A DNA stretch of 64,000 bases from M3007 sp031373665 (GTDB taxonomy: Bacteria; Bacteroidota; Bacteroidia; Chitinophagales; Saprospiraceae), in NCBI GenBank assembly GCA_031373665.1, contig JANMMZ010000119.1, forward strand, positions 62,001 through 126,000, written 5' to 3'. The position numbers were made by a program, and so were the translations under genes. Shown piece after piece: positions 18,132 through 27,142 of this stretch. The notes beneath the pieces are model-generated. The model worked only from the letters and a program-made list of their open reading frames with translations. It was not told the origin of the DNA and made no database searches. Position 1 is the stretch's first letter. Each line of letters starts with the position of its first letter.

Positions 18132-19027
18132 AGTCTATCTATTAATAACACGATCAGCGTGACGGGCAAATGCCAAAAAGAAACAAACATTTGCTTCAAC
18201 GCCGCCTCTCGTGTACATGTTTTATATAAAATCCAACAACGCCAAGCCCAATAGATGTTGATCACATTTAGTACGATCATAGCCACTAAACCAATCAGAC
18301 CCAAGGCATAACCCAATACAATGTTCAAGACCAATAAAAAGCAGAACATCATCGAAATGAAACCTACTGAACTATCTTTTTCACCACTTTTAGATGGCAA
18401 TAAATAGAAGCCTGCATTTTTGTAATCGTCATCAGCCAACCAAGCAACTGCCCAAAAATGTGGGAATTGCCACAGAAACTGATAACTGAACAACAACAAG
18501 GCCGTCTGTGAAATAGTACCTTCAAACGCGACACTTCCAATAATAAGAGGCAATGCACCCGGTATAGCCCCTACAAAAACTGACAACGACGTTGATCGTT
18601 TCATCGGAGTATAAACGAAGGCATAACTAATCAACGACAACGTACCTATAAAACCCGCCAAAGGCCCAAAAAAAGACAATAAACTAATGCCTAATAAAGC
18701 CATGAGGCCAGCCAACAAAACCGCTGTCGAGACGCTCATCCTGCCAGTCACTAATGGACGATTGGCAGTTCGAGGCATCAGGCGATCAAAATCGCGCTCC
18801 AACACTTGGTTCAAAGCATTAGCAGATCCAGTTACCAAAAATCCACCCAAAGCCAGTATAAACATCATCGTCCAATCAAAATCGCCAGCACTGACTATAG
18901 CGTAAGACATCAGTGCCGAAAACAAGACCAACAGAGAGAGTTTAAACTTCACCAATATGCCGAAGTCTTTTACCTGCTGTATCAAACCATCCCAAAGAAC
19001 AACCTGTTTCGCTTCTTCCCGTTGCAT
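18128..19027 (-). CDS. ctaB: Heme O synthase (protoheme IX farnesyltransferase)
   Basis: 299 residues, UbiA superfamily with about nine spans. The prenyl-diphosphate/Mg motif NALNQVLERDFDRLMPRTANR contains the expected N-x3-D-x3-D pattern followed by RT-NRPL. The second Asp-rich loop is WLADDDYKNAGFYLLP. It adds farnesyl to heme B, making heme O on the way to heme A for the oxidase encoded around it. No heme A synthase gene (ctaA) is seen in the window. Confidence 0.95.
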   Translation of the reverse strand: MQREEAKQVVLWDGLIQQVKDFGILVKFKLSLLVLFSALMSYAIVSAGDFDWTMMFILALGGFLVTGSANALNQVLERDFDRLMPRTANRPLVTGRMSVSTAVLLAGLMALLGISLLSFFGPLAGFIGTLSLISYAFVYTPMKRSTSLSVFVGAIPGALPLIIGSVAFEGTISQTALLLFSYQFLWQFPHFWAVAWLADDDYKNAGFYLLPSKSGEKDSSVGFISMMFCFLLVLNIVLGYALGLIGLVAMIVLNVINIYWAWRCWILYKTCTREAALKQMFVSFWHLPVTLIVLLIDRL

Positions 19028-19038
19028 GTCTTTGATTA

Positions 19039-20925
19039 TTAATGTCCGTGATCATGTTCGTCATCCTTCAATGGCACATACTGAGGAATGAACTCCTCCC
19101 CGTTTTTACCATAGTCATAGGCCCAACGCTGAACGCTTGGGACATTACCGGGCCAGTTACCATGCCCTGGCACAATTGGCGTTGTCCACTCCAGTGTATT
19201 GGCTCCCCAAGGATTTTTGGTCGTCAATTTCTTACCACTGAATATAGAGTAGAAGAAATTGATGATAAACAAAACCTGCAAAGAGAATACCACGATAGCA
19301 GCAACTGTAATGAACTGGTTCAATTCTGTGAAATGCTTGAAGGCATCAAAAGAAGCACCTGCGTCATAGTAACGACGTGGCACACCAGCCATACCAGTAT
19401 AGTGCATTGGCCAGAATATCGCATAAGCACCGACCAATGTACCCCAGAAGTGGATTTTACCAAGTGTTTCGTTCATGAAACGGCTGAACATCTTAGGAAA
19501 CCAGTGATAAATACCTGCAAACATACCGAAGAATGCTGCAATACCCATTACAATGTGAAAGTGGGCAACAATAAAGTATGTATCGTGCAATGCAATATCA
19601 ATAGCTGAATTACCAAGGAAAATACCCGTCAAACCACCAGAGATGAACATAGATACGAAACCAATGGCGAACAAACTCGCAGAAGTAAACCTGAAGTTAG
19701 AGCCGTATATCGTAGTAATCCAGTTGAACACTTTTACCGCAGATGGTACCGCGATAATCAATGTAAAGATTACAAAGAAATTACTAATAAATGGGTTCAC
19801 ACCCGACATAAACATGTGGTGAGCCCATACGATGAAGGATAGTACTGCAATGGCTAAAATAGACATTACCATAGCGCGGTATCCAAAAATCGGCTTCCGT
19901 GCATGTACAGACAATACTTCAGAAGAGATACCCATAGCCGGAAGAATGATGATATACACCTCTGGGTGACCCAAGAACCAGAATAAGTGCTGGAACAAGA
20001 TAGGACTACCACCGATCCGATCCAATATTTGGCCTCCTACTACGATTTCACTCAAATAGAAGGAAGTGCCCATACTGCGGTCAAACATCAGGAGCAATAG
20101 ACCAGAGAACAATACCGGAAATGATAGTACACCCAAGATAGCCGTCACAAAGAAGGCCCACATGGTCAATGGCATACGCATCATGCTCATGCCTTTGGTA
20201 CGAAGGTTCAAGATAGTAGTGATATAGTTGATGCCTCCCAAAAGAGCCGATACTACAAACAATGACATGGAAACGATCCACATGGTCATACCAGCGGCAG
20301 AGCCATCAGATGCTTGTGGCAAGGCACTCAATGGTGGATAGGCTGTCCAACCCCCAGAGAATGGGCCTGTGCTTAGAAACAAAGAAAGAAACATGACAAC
20401 ACCCGCCAAGAAAAACGCCCAATAAGAGAAGGCATTCAGCAATGGGGAGGCCATATCGCGAGCACCTACCTGCAATGGAATCAACAAATTGGAGAAAGTA
20501 CCGCTCAAACCAGCCGTCAATACAAAGAATACCAAAATGGTACCGTGCATCGTCACTAGAGAGTAGTAAAATTCAGGATCCAACTTTCCGATACCTGCTT
20601 CGCTCACTTGTATCCACTTGCCAAGAATTGGCCTCAACCAAGACAAATCGGCTTCAGGGAAGCCCAATTGTAGGCGAAAAATGATAGACATAGCAGCACC
20701 AATGAATGCCCAGAAAATACCTGTAATCAGGAATTGACGAGCGATCATTTTATGATCGGTACTGAAGATGTAATGCGTCATAAAGTTAGACTGGTACTTA
20801 TCGCCATGATGATGCTCATGGAAATGGTCGTCAAATCCTAACTCTTGCGTGAGTTTTTCTTCAAGTGTATCGGCGGCGTTGATTACGTGTGCCATAACTT
20901 TTGATAATTTTTTGATGACAGCCAT
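19039..20925 (-). CDS. ctaD: Cytochrome c oxidase subunit I, A-family
   Basis: 628 residues with 12 expected spans. Metal ligands are visible: low-spin heme His in VTMHGTILVFF, the CuB/Tyr motif GHPEVY, the CuB pair in WAHHMF, and HDTYFIVAHFHIVMG for the two heme irons. GHPEVY with the channel Glu places it in the A1 group. The long N-terminus is His-rich (FDDHFHEHHHG). An alternative start ten codons in (20895, MAHVINAADTL) is equally plausible. Lies between subunit II and heme O synthase in one direction of transcription. Confidence 0.97.
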   Translation of the reverse strand: MAVIKKLSKVMAHVINAADTLEEKLTQELGFDDHFHEHHHGDKYQSNFMTHYIFSTDHKMIARQFLITGIFWAFIGAAMSIIFRLQLGFPEADLSWLRPILGKWIQVSEAGIGKLDPEFYYSLVTMHGTILVFFVLTAGLSGTFSNLLIPLQVGARDMASPLLNAFSYWAFFLAGVVMFLSLFLSTGPFSGGWTAYPPLSALPQASDGSAAGMTMWIVSMSLFVVSALLGGINYITTILNLRTKGMSMMRMPLTMWAFFVTAILGVLSFPVLFSGLLLLMFDRSMGTSFYLSEIVVGGQILDRIGGSPILFQHLFWFLGHPEVYIIILPAMGISSEVLSVHARKPIFGYRAMVMSILAIAVLSFIVWAHHMFMSGVNPFISNFFVIFTLIIAVPSAVKVFNWITTIYGSNFRFTSASLFAIGFVSMFISGGLTGIFLGNSAIDIALHDTYFIVAHFHIVMGIAAFFGMFAGIYHWFPKMFSRFMNETLGKIHFWGTLVGAYAIFWPMHYTGMAGVPRRYYDAGASFDAFKHFTELNQFITVAAIVVFSLQVLFIINFFYSIFSGKKLTTKNPWGANTLEWTTPIVPGHGNWPGNVPSVQRWAYDYGKNGEEFIPQYVPLKDDEHDHGH

Positions 20926-20991
20926 TAAAGGCTACCACATTGTTAGTTTATTATGAAAGAAACAATTTTTTGTTTGTTTGGTAGGTATCTC

Positions 20992-22518
20992 TTACTGTAC
21001 TTCCTCTACCGCTGTACCACCCGATACTACTTTTAGTTCTGTCCTACGATTCTTAGCACGATTCTCTGCTGTTTCATTATCAGCCGTTGGCTTGGTATCT
21101 CCATAACCTCGCGCAATCATCCGCGCAGGCGTAATTCCTTTGCCTGAAAGATATGTTTTAACAGCATCAGCACGTTGAGCCGACAAGGCTTGGTTGGATG
21201 CTGGGTCACCTACGTTATCAGTGTGGCCACCTACTTCAATCACTACCGCTGGAAAATCAGACATTGCCTTTACTACATTGTCCAACTCGTATTTGCTATC
21301 CGCTGTCAATTGAGCAGAGCCAGTTTCGAACGTAACATAGTCCAAGCGGAGTACTTTATCGGTCGCAGTAGAAGACTCTACGGCTTTCTTTACTTTCTCA
21401 CCAAAATCTTTGGCACGCATACCAACCTCAATTGGCAGCACCATCTTATCCTTATTTGGATCTTCGGCTTTACCACGTATTTGTGTCAAATAGAATGATT
21501 GTTGCTTAGCAATCCATTCATCATATTCTTTTTGAGGCACTATTTTGAAAATACGGCGCATAGAATAGTGACCCTTACCACACAATTCAGCGCAAGCCAA
21601 CTCATATTCAAATTTTTCCCAACGCTTAGGGCCATTTGGATCGGCTACGTCATAGGGTGTATTGAACTCTTCAAACTTACTAAGTTCCTGACGGTACTCC
21701 GCAGTAGTCTTGGTTGGAGTAAATACAAAATAGGTAGGAAGACCTGGTACCGCATCCATTTTTACACGGAAGTGAGGCAAGTAAAAATTATGTAGTACAT
21801 CTTTTGCAATGATACGAACACGTACTTTTTTACCTACTGGAAGGTAAAATTGTTCGCCCGGTATTTGGTCATCCCAAGTCTTATCATCGCGAAAGTCCAT
21901 ACCATTTTGGTTATTGGCAGTGGTCAACTTATAGTCGCGGGTGCCAAGTTTGCCATCAGCACCTGGGTAACGGATCGTCCAGTTAAACTGTTGAGCCATT
22001 GCTTCGATTTCCATGTAATCTTCGCCTTCTTTTACGTCGGCCATTACTGTATTCCAAGCATTAAGACCTTGAACCACCAAAAACGTCATTACTACGGCAG
22101 GAATGGCTGTCCACCAGATTTCCAGACGATTATCGTGTGAGATAAACTGCGCCTTGCGACCCTCTTGCCACCGGAACTTATAAGCGAAATAAAACAAGGC
22201 AATATGGGTCAATACAAAAACAATACCCGTGAAAAACAAAGTAGTGTTGAAAAGATTATCCAACAACAAGCCATGTTCAGAGGCTGACTCATGCGGGCCA
22301 TAGCCCAACATCACATTGCGATAGTGGTAAGCAGAAACCACAACGCCTACTAAGAAAACAACCAAGAACCCGATAGAAAACCATCCATTCCATTTGCTGT
22401 TGTCGCGCTGTACTTCACGATCTCCTTTTATTTGAGCAGTGAGTTCCAACACCTTACCGATTTGCACCACGACGATGGAAACCAGAATTACGCAAATTAA
22501 TACTATTAGCGGTGCCAT
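20992..22518 (-). CDS. ctaC: Cytochrome c oxidase subunit II with C-terminal OmpA-like peptidoglycan-binding domain
   Basis: 508 residues, far longer than the usual 250-350. Four N-terminal hydrophobic spans (about 3-22, 44-64, 90-113, 136-153) replace the normal two. The CuA domain (about 165-330) has all ligands: His243, Cys309, Glu311, Cys313, His317, Met320 (CAELCGKGHYSMRR). A linker follows, then an OmpA-like domain at about 388-497 (FETGSAQL, GHTDNVGD, LSAQRADAVKTYL, RGYGDTKP). Asp434 and Arg449 have the 15-residue spacing of the two residues that clasp diaminopimelate in OmpA proteins. No fused cytochrome c is present. First gene of the oxidase part, about 100 bp after actF. Confidence 0.95.
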   Translation of the reverse strand: MAPLIVLICVILVSIVVVQIGKVLELTAQIKGDREVQRDNSKWNGWFSIGFLVVFLVGVVVSAYHYRNVMLGYGPHESASEHGLLLDNLFNTTLFFTGIVFVLTHIALFYFAYKFRWQEGRKAQFISHDNRLEIWWTAIPAVVMTFLVVQGLNAWNTVMADVKEGEDYMEIEAMAQQFNWTIRYPGADGKLGTRDYKLTTANNQNGMDFRDDKTWDDQIPGEQFYLPVGKKVRVRIIAKDVLHNFYLPHFRVKMDAVPGLPTYFVFTPTKTTAEYRQELSKFEEFNTPYDVADPNGPKRWEKFEYELACAELCGKGHYSMRRIFKIVPQKEYDEWIAKQQSFYLTQIRGKAEDPNKDKMVLPIEVGMRAKDFGEKVKKAVESSTATDKVLRLDYVTFETGSAQLTADSKYELDNVVKAMSDFPAVVIEVGGHTDNVGDPASNQALSAQRADAVKTYLSGKGITPARMIARGYGDTKPTADNETAENRAKNRRTELKVVSGGTAVEEVQ

Positions 22519-22615
22519 GTGTAACTTAAATTTTTATTTTATATAACCCAAAGGTATAGATAATGTTCAGTACTTAGATAAGTCCAATAATGTAATTAGA
22601 ATGATTCTAAATAAA

Positions 22616-24235
22616 TTAATGGTGGTGATCTCCACCATGTTTTTCGTGTTCCTCTGTCTCGATCAAGGTACCAGTATCGTGATGCAAACTTTCCTCTAAG
22701 AATGGATCTTTGAATGGAACCAAAGAAGATTTTGACAATTGTCCAAAAAAGAAATAAAGGAACAGCGATAAGAATCCAATCATGACACCCAAATCGTCAA
22801 GCCCCGGAATGGTATAGCCCAACTTGAATGCTTTTGATTCATCTATTTCGTGACCAGCACCATGTGCATCGGCTGCATGTGCATCGCCACTATGAGCATC
22901 AGGCGTTGCGTGGCCTTCTGTTGCATGTACTGGTTCTTCTGGATGCTCTACTGTACCACCTTCGTGGGTTTCTGGTTTTGGACTATGGGCTTCACCCGCT
23001 GCATGTTCTAAAGGCTTTTCGCCTGGAGCAGTTGTTGGCTGGGGTGCGCTGTGCGTGGTAGCAGGTGTTCCTGCCTTAGGATCATCGTGTTGTACTCCCG
23101 CCTCTAGGATAATCGGAGCCGCAGGCAACACAGAACTATGTAATGCTGCGTGTTCGGTAGCCTCGTGTGCTGCAATACGAGCACCTGGCTTGATCATATA
23201 GAAATAATCCCACCAGTGTCCGAAAAATACGAGCGCAGCCACGAAGAACATAGTACCGTATTTACGCTTGGTGTCGTTGCGCATCAAAATCAAGAATGGC
23301 AATACAAAGTTTAACACTAGGTTTCCCCAGAACAGCACTGGATAATGTACCATACGTTCTTTGAAATAGATGGTCTCTTCACCGTTGTTTGCGTACCAGA
23401 TCAACATGAATTGGTCGAACCAAAGGTAAGTCCAAAACACGGAAATACCAAACAGGAACTTGCCAATATCGTGCATGTGGTCGCGGCCAACATACTCCAT
23501 GTAGCCTTTAGATTTCAACCAAATGATAAGCATAACAGTGAGCGATACCGCTCCCAACCATACCGATACCATAGAATACCAAGCAAACATGGTACTATAC
23601 CAGTGCGTATCAATAGACATCACGGAGAACCAAAGGAAGAAGGTACTCAAAAAGCCACCTAATGGAAGGAAAGATGCCGCCCATTTGCGCTGCTTTTTAT
23701 AGTAATCGAAAGAAGCCGTTTCCATCGTATCCTGATCTACAGAAGCCTGACGGAGTTTGAATGCCCAAAAATACCACAGCCCCAAGACACCAATGGTTCC
23801 GACGGTAAAAAACGTTGGGTTAAGGAAAGATTTTTTCCCTGCAATGAGTTTATCATACATTGGACTGGCGGGATCAGTGATGCCCGGTACATTCCAATGG
23901 TATAGGTGGTGGAGGTGTCCCCACACGCCTACTGCGATAACGCCCATCAGAATGAGGCCAACCCACATGAATTGGCTCATGGATTCCCAAACACGCTTTA
24001 CCACTGTGTTCCAACCTCCAAACGCCGTAATTTGGGCAGAAAGGAAGAACATAGACATAAAGGCGATGCCAGTGAAATACACCGAATTGTGCAACCAAGT
24101 TGTCCAAAAACGGGTGTGATATTGGTCATCATTGATAGCCACTAAGGCAAGGCAGATAGCACCCAGCACCATGCCCCCAATGAGGACTCGCTTGGTTTTG
24201 CTATCAAACACGAATTGCGTATTGGTCAAATTCAT
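22616..24235 (-). CDS. actF: Alternative complex III subunit ActF (NrfD-like) with His-rich tail
   Basis: 539 residues, about ten spans, homologous to ActC/NrfD membrane subunits. The C-terminal third contains a long low-complexity segment (about 365-465) rich in His, Glu, Ala, Pro and Thr, for example HATPDAHSGDAHAADAHGAG, then a last span and a closing DHHH. ActF is part of the quinol:cytochrome c oxidoreductase and is thought to take part in proton coupling. The His-rich part could bind metal or buffer protons; this is inference. Follows actE by 55 bp. Confidence 0.92.
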   Translation of the reverse strand: MNLTNTQFVFDSKTKRVLIGGMVLGAICLALVAINDDQYHTRFWTTWLHNSVYFTGIAFMSMFFLSAQITAFGGWNTVVKRVWESMSQFMWVGLILMGVIAVGVWGHLHHLYHWNVPGITDPASPMYDKLIAGKKSFLNPTFFTVGTIGVLGLWYFWAFKLRQASVDQDTMETASFDYYKKQRKWAASFLPLGGFLSTFFLWFSVMSIDTHWYSTMFAWYSMVSVWLGAVSLTVMLIIWLKSKGYMEYVGRDHMHDIGKFLFGISVFWTYLWFDQFMLIWYANNGEETIYFKERMVHYPVLFWGNLVLNFVLPFLILMRNDTKRKYGTMFFVAALVFFGHWWDYFYMIKPGARIAAHEATEHAALHSSVLPAAPIILEAGVQHDDPKAGTPATTHSAPQPTTAPGEKPLEHAAGEAHSPKPETHEGGTVEHPEEPVHATEGHATPDAHSGDAHAADAHGAGHEIDESKAFKLGYTIPGLDDLGVMIGFLSLFLYFFFGQLSKSSLVPFKDPFLEESLHHDTGTLIETEEHEKHGGDHHH

Positions 24236-24290
24236 ATCTCAAATTCAGGTTAAATAGCCTGATAATTAATGACTTATTAAACTAATAGTA

Positions 24291-25112
24291 TTAGTTGGTT
24301 GCAGGAGGCGGCACGACTGTATTGCCAGCACGGGCTGGACCAGTTGCTTCACCTTTTGCAGGTTTTTCAATATTGCTCAAAGTATTACCTTTTTCGTCGT
24401 ACTGAAACTTTTTAGATTTGGCTTGTAAAGAACGAACATAGTGAATTACCTGCCAACGCTCTTCAAACGAAAGTTTGTCGGCATATCCACCCATAACGTT
24501 TTTACCATAGATCATAGCGTAGTAGTATCGGCCATTGCCTGCTGCAATCATGTCATCGGCAATCAGGTTTTTAGGCTGTGCCAAGTACTTCGCATCTGGC
24601 TTGGCTACCAACCAACCTTGTCCATCGCCTTGTTCACCATGACAAATGCCACAATTAACATTGTACAATGGTTTTGCACGTTCCAAACCTGCCGCAGTGA
24701 TGCTGAATGGGTTGTTTACCATCTCTTGCTCACAACGAGCACGCTCGGTTTCATTGTCCTGATAATAAAACGGTGCTTCTCCATTGATGGGAGACGCGAT
24801 GGCGTTGGGGGCATTTTTACCCCTAACTACTGCGATGGCCTCTTCGCCACCATAATACAAACCGGTCATACCACGCGGTACTGATCCGTTCACCTTGCCA
24901 CGGGGCTGTGAAAGTTCTGCTTTAGTGTGTACACTCTCTTTGTCCCAGTGATTCCACTTATAGGCACTATATACATTGGATTCGTAAGAAACCGGATGAT
25001 ACATATCAGGCATATATTCATGTCCAGTCTTATTCTTCCCTGCTGGAGAGCAAAGAGAAAAGAACCAGGCAAATAAAGCGATTCCAAGAAGGATACCAAT
25101 CGCGTTTTTCAT
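24291..25112 (-). CDS. actE: Alternative complex III subunit ActE, monoheme cytochrome c lipoprotein
   Basis: 273 residues. A hydrophobic N-terminus ends in FFSLC with Cys21, a probable lipidation site. One heme c motif, Cys154-Gly-Ile-Cys157-His158, sits in a cytochrome c domain with the likely sixth ligand Met in GKNVMGGYADKLSFEERWQV. In the known complex ActE passes electrons from ActA to the oxidase. Precedes actF and follows actD. Confidence 0.93.
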   Translation of the reverse strand: MKNAIGILLGIALFAWFFSLCSPAGKNKTGHEYMPDMYHPVSYESNVYSAYKWNHWDKESVHTKAELSQPRGKVNGSVPRGMTGLYYGGEEAIAVVRGKNAPNAIASPINGEAPFYYQDNETERARCEQEMVNNPFSITAAGLERAKPLYNVNCGICHGEQGDGQGWLVAKPDAKYLAQPKNLIADDMIAAGNGRYYYAMIYGKNVMGGYADKLSFEERWQVIHYVRSLQAKSKKFQYDEKGNTLSNIEKPAKGEATGPARAGNTVVPPPATN

Positions 25113-25143
25113 TGCTATGCTATTAATGATGTTTCTAAAAAAA

Positions 25144-25674
25144 TTAAATCGTCTTCACGTTTACTTCAGCGGCTTGACTGCTACCAAAGAAACTTTTCAA
25201 CTTGTCGGTATCGCCGTCACTCGCATTGGTAACATCAAAAGCGATACAAAATTTATCGTCAGTGATACGATCATCGAGTGTTTTGGCCTTCACACCGGGC
25301 CAAAGGCCGCAAATAGTGTAGAAAGTAATGGTCATACCCCAAGCAGCAAACAATACCGTGAACTCGAAAGTAATCGGGATGAATGCAGGAACAGACCAAT
25401 ATGGCTTACCACCAATCATAATAGGCCAATCGCTGGTAAACACCCATGTCATGACCAAAAAAGCAAAGGAAGCGCCGATCAGGCCATAAATAAAGCCCAA
25501 ATAGTGCAAGCGACTCTCTTTTAGTCCGAGTATAGGGTCAAGACCGTGTACTGGGAAAGGAGAATAAACATCAAAAATGTCTAAGTGCGCCGCACTTGCC
25601 GCTCTCACGGCTTTTTTCAGATCTTCCTCGTCGTTATAGAGTCCATAAAGGACTTTTGTACTTGAAGCAGCCAT
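25144..25674 (-). CDS. actD: Alternative complex III subunit ActD (DUF3341)
   Basis: 176 residues. The N-terminal soluble part (VLYGLYNDEEDLKKAVRAA, DVYSPFPVHGLDPILGLK) is the hallmark of DUF3341/ActD, followed by two spans (YGLIGASFAFLVMTWVF and ITFEFTVLFAAWGMTITFY). Starts 6 bp after actC ends, so translation is coupled. Structural subunit without cofactors. Confidence 0.95.
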   Translation of the reverse strand: MAASSTKVLYGLYNDEEDLKKAVRAASAAHLDIFDVYSPFPVHGLDPILGLKESRLHYLGFIYGLIGASFAFLVMTWVFTSDWPIMIGGKPYWSVPAFIPITFEFTVLFAAWGMTITFYTICGLWPGVKAKTLDDRITDDKFCIAFDVTNASDGDTDKLKSFFGSSQAAEVNVKTI

Positions 25675-25680
25675 TATAAA

Positions 25681-27066
25681 TTAATGTTTTTGTTTAGCGT
25701 CTGGGCCGATATACTGATCGCCAGCAACTTTTAAAATAGATTTGACCTCGGCAATAGCAACTACTGGAGCCACTCGTGTAAAGATCAGATACAATACAAA
25801 GAATAAACCTATGGTACCAGAGAAGATACCCATCTCTACCCAAGTTGGAGAGTAATAACTCCAAGATGATGGTAGGAAGTCACGTGCCAAGGTGGTGGCA
25901 ATGATTACGAAACGCTCGAACCACATACCAATATTGATCACAATGGACAGGAAAAAGGTCACTTCTATACTGCGGCGCATTTTACGCGACCAGAATATTT
26001 GTGGTGCTACCACATTGCAGAACATCATACCAAAATACGCCCACCAATATACACCGAATACGCGATTATAAAAGGCAAATTGCTCATATATGTAGCCTGA
26101 GTACCAAGCAATAAACAACTCTGTCAAATAAGCCACACCGACAATCGTACCCGTAAGCACGATTACCTTATTCATGGACTCAATGTGATTGAGCGTTATA
26201 TACTGCTCCAAACCGAGTACTTTACGGGTAATGACCATAAGGGTCAATACCATAGCAAAACCAGAGAAGATCGCACCCGCTACAAAGTAAGGCGGGAAGA
26301 TCGTGGTATGCCAGCCCGGAATCACAGAAGTAGCAAAGTCATAGGATACAATGGTGTGTACAGAAAGTACGAGCGGAGTAGAAATACCTGCCAAAACCAA
26401 GGAAAGTGCTTCCCAACGCTGCCAGTGCTTGGCACTACCAGTCCAACCAAAGGAGAATGTCTCGTACATTTTGCGACGGAAACCCGATGCGCGGTCACGA
26501 ACAGTGGCCAAATCGGGTACTAAACCAGTGTACCAGAACAATAAAGATACCGAAAAGTAGGTCGAAATTGCAAAAACGTCCCAAAGTAGGGGCGAATTGA
26601 AGTTTGTCCAAAGTGGGCCACGGGTATTGGGGAATGGAAAGATAAAAAAGGCTAACCAAACTCGTCCCATGTGGAAAATAGGGAACTGACCTGCACAGAT
26701 TACCGCGAAAATCGTCATGGCTTCTGCCGCACGGTTTACACCGGTACGCCAACGCTGTCGGAAAAGCAATAAGATGGCCGAGATCAAGGTACCTGCGTGG
26801 CCGATACCGATCCACCAAACGAAGTTGGTGATGTCCCAAGCCCAGTTGATGGTACGGTTTGCACCCCATTCACCGATACCTTTCCAGACCGTCCATACGA
26901 TACAGAATACATAAATACCTAAAAAAGCCGATGCCACTGCGAAGGCTATAATCCATTCACGGGTTGGCGTTTTTTCGGTTGGGCGGCATAAATCTTCCGT
27001 AATATCGTGATACGATTTATGACCCTCAATTAACACGTGCCGAACAGGCGATACTGGTTGCGACAT
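25681..27066 (-). CDS. actC: Alternative complex III subunit ActC (NrfD/PsrC-like quinol-binding)
   Basis: 461 residues with about ten membrane spans and the family pattern of charged residues near the periplasmic side (WWIGIGHAGTLISAILLLFRQRWR, SVHTIVSYDFATSVIPGWHTTIFPPYFVAGA). This subunit holds the quinol site next to the iron-sulfur part of ActB. Lies 76 bp after actB and 6 bp before actD. Confidence 0.96.
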   Translation of the reverse strand: MSQPVSPVRHVLIEGHKSYHDITEDLCRPTEKTPTREWIIAFAVASAFLGIYVFCIVWTVWKGIGEWGANRTINWAWDITNFVWWIGIGHAGTLISAILLLFRQRWRTGVNRAAEAMTIFAVICAGQFPIFHMGRVWLAFFIFPFPNTRGPLWTNFNSPLLWDVFAISTYFSVSLLFWYTGLVPDLATVRDRASGFRRKMYETFSFGWTGSAKHWQRWEALSLVLAGISTPLVLSVHTIVSYDFATSVIPGWHTTIFPPYFVAGAIFSGFAMVLTLMVITRKVLGLEQYITLNHIESMNKVIVLTGTIVGVAYLTELFIAWYSGYIYEQFAFYNRVFGVYWWAYFGMMFCNVVAPQIFWSRKMRRSIEVTFFLSIVINIGMWFERFVIIATTLARDFLPSSWSYYSPTWVEMGIFSGTIGLFFVLYLIFTRVAPVVAIAEVKSILKVAGDQYIGPDAKQKH

Positions 27067-27142
27067 AATTTTGATTGCTGAATTTTGAATATAGAATGAA
27101 CACTACCCTACTCTATTGAGTCGGGACTTGACTTCCTATTCT

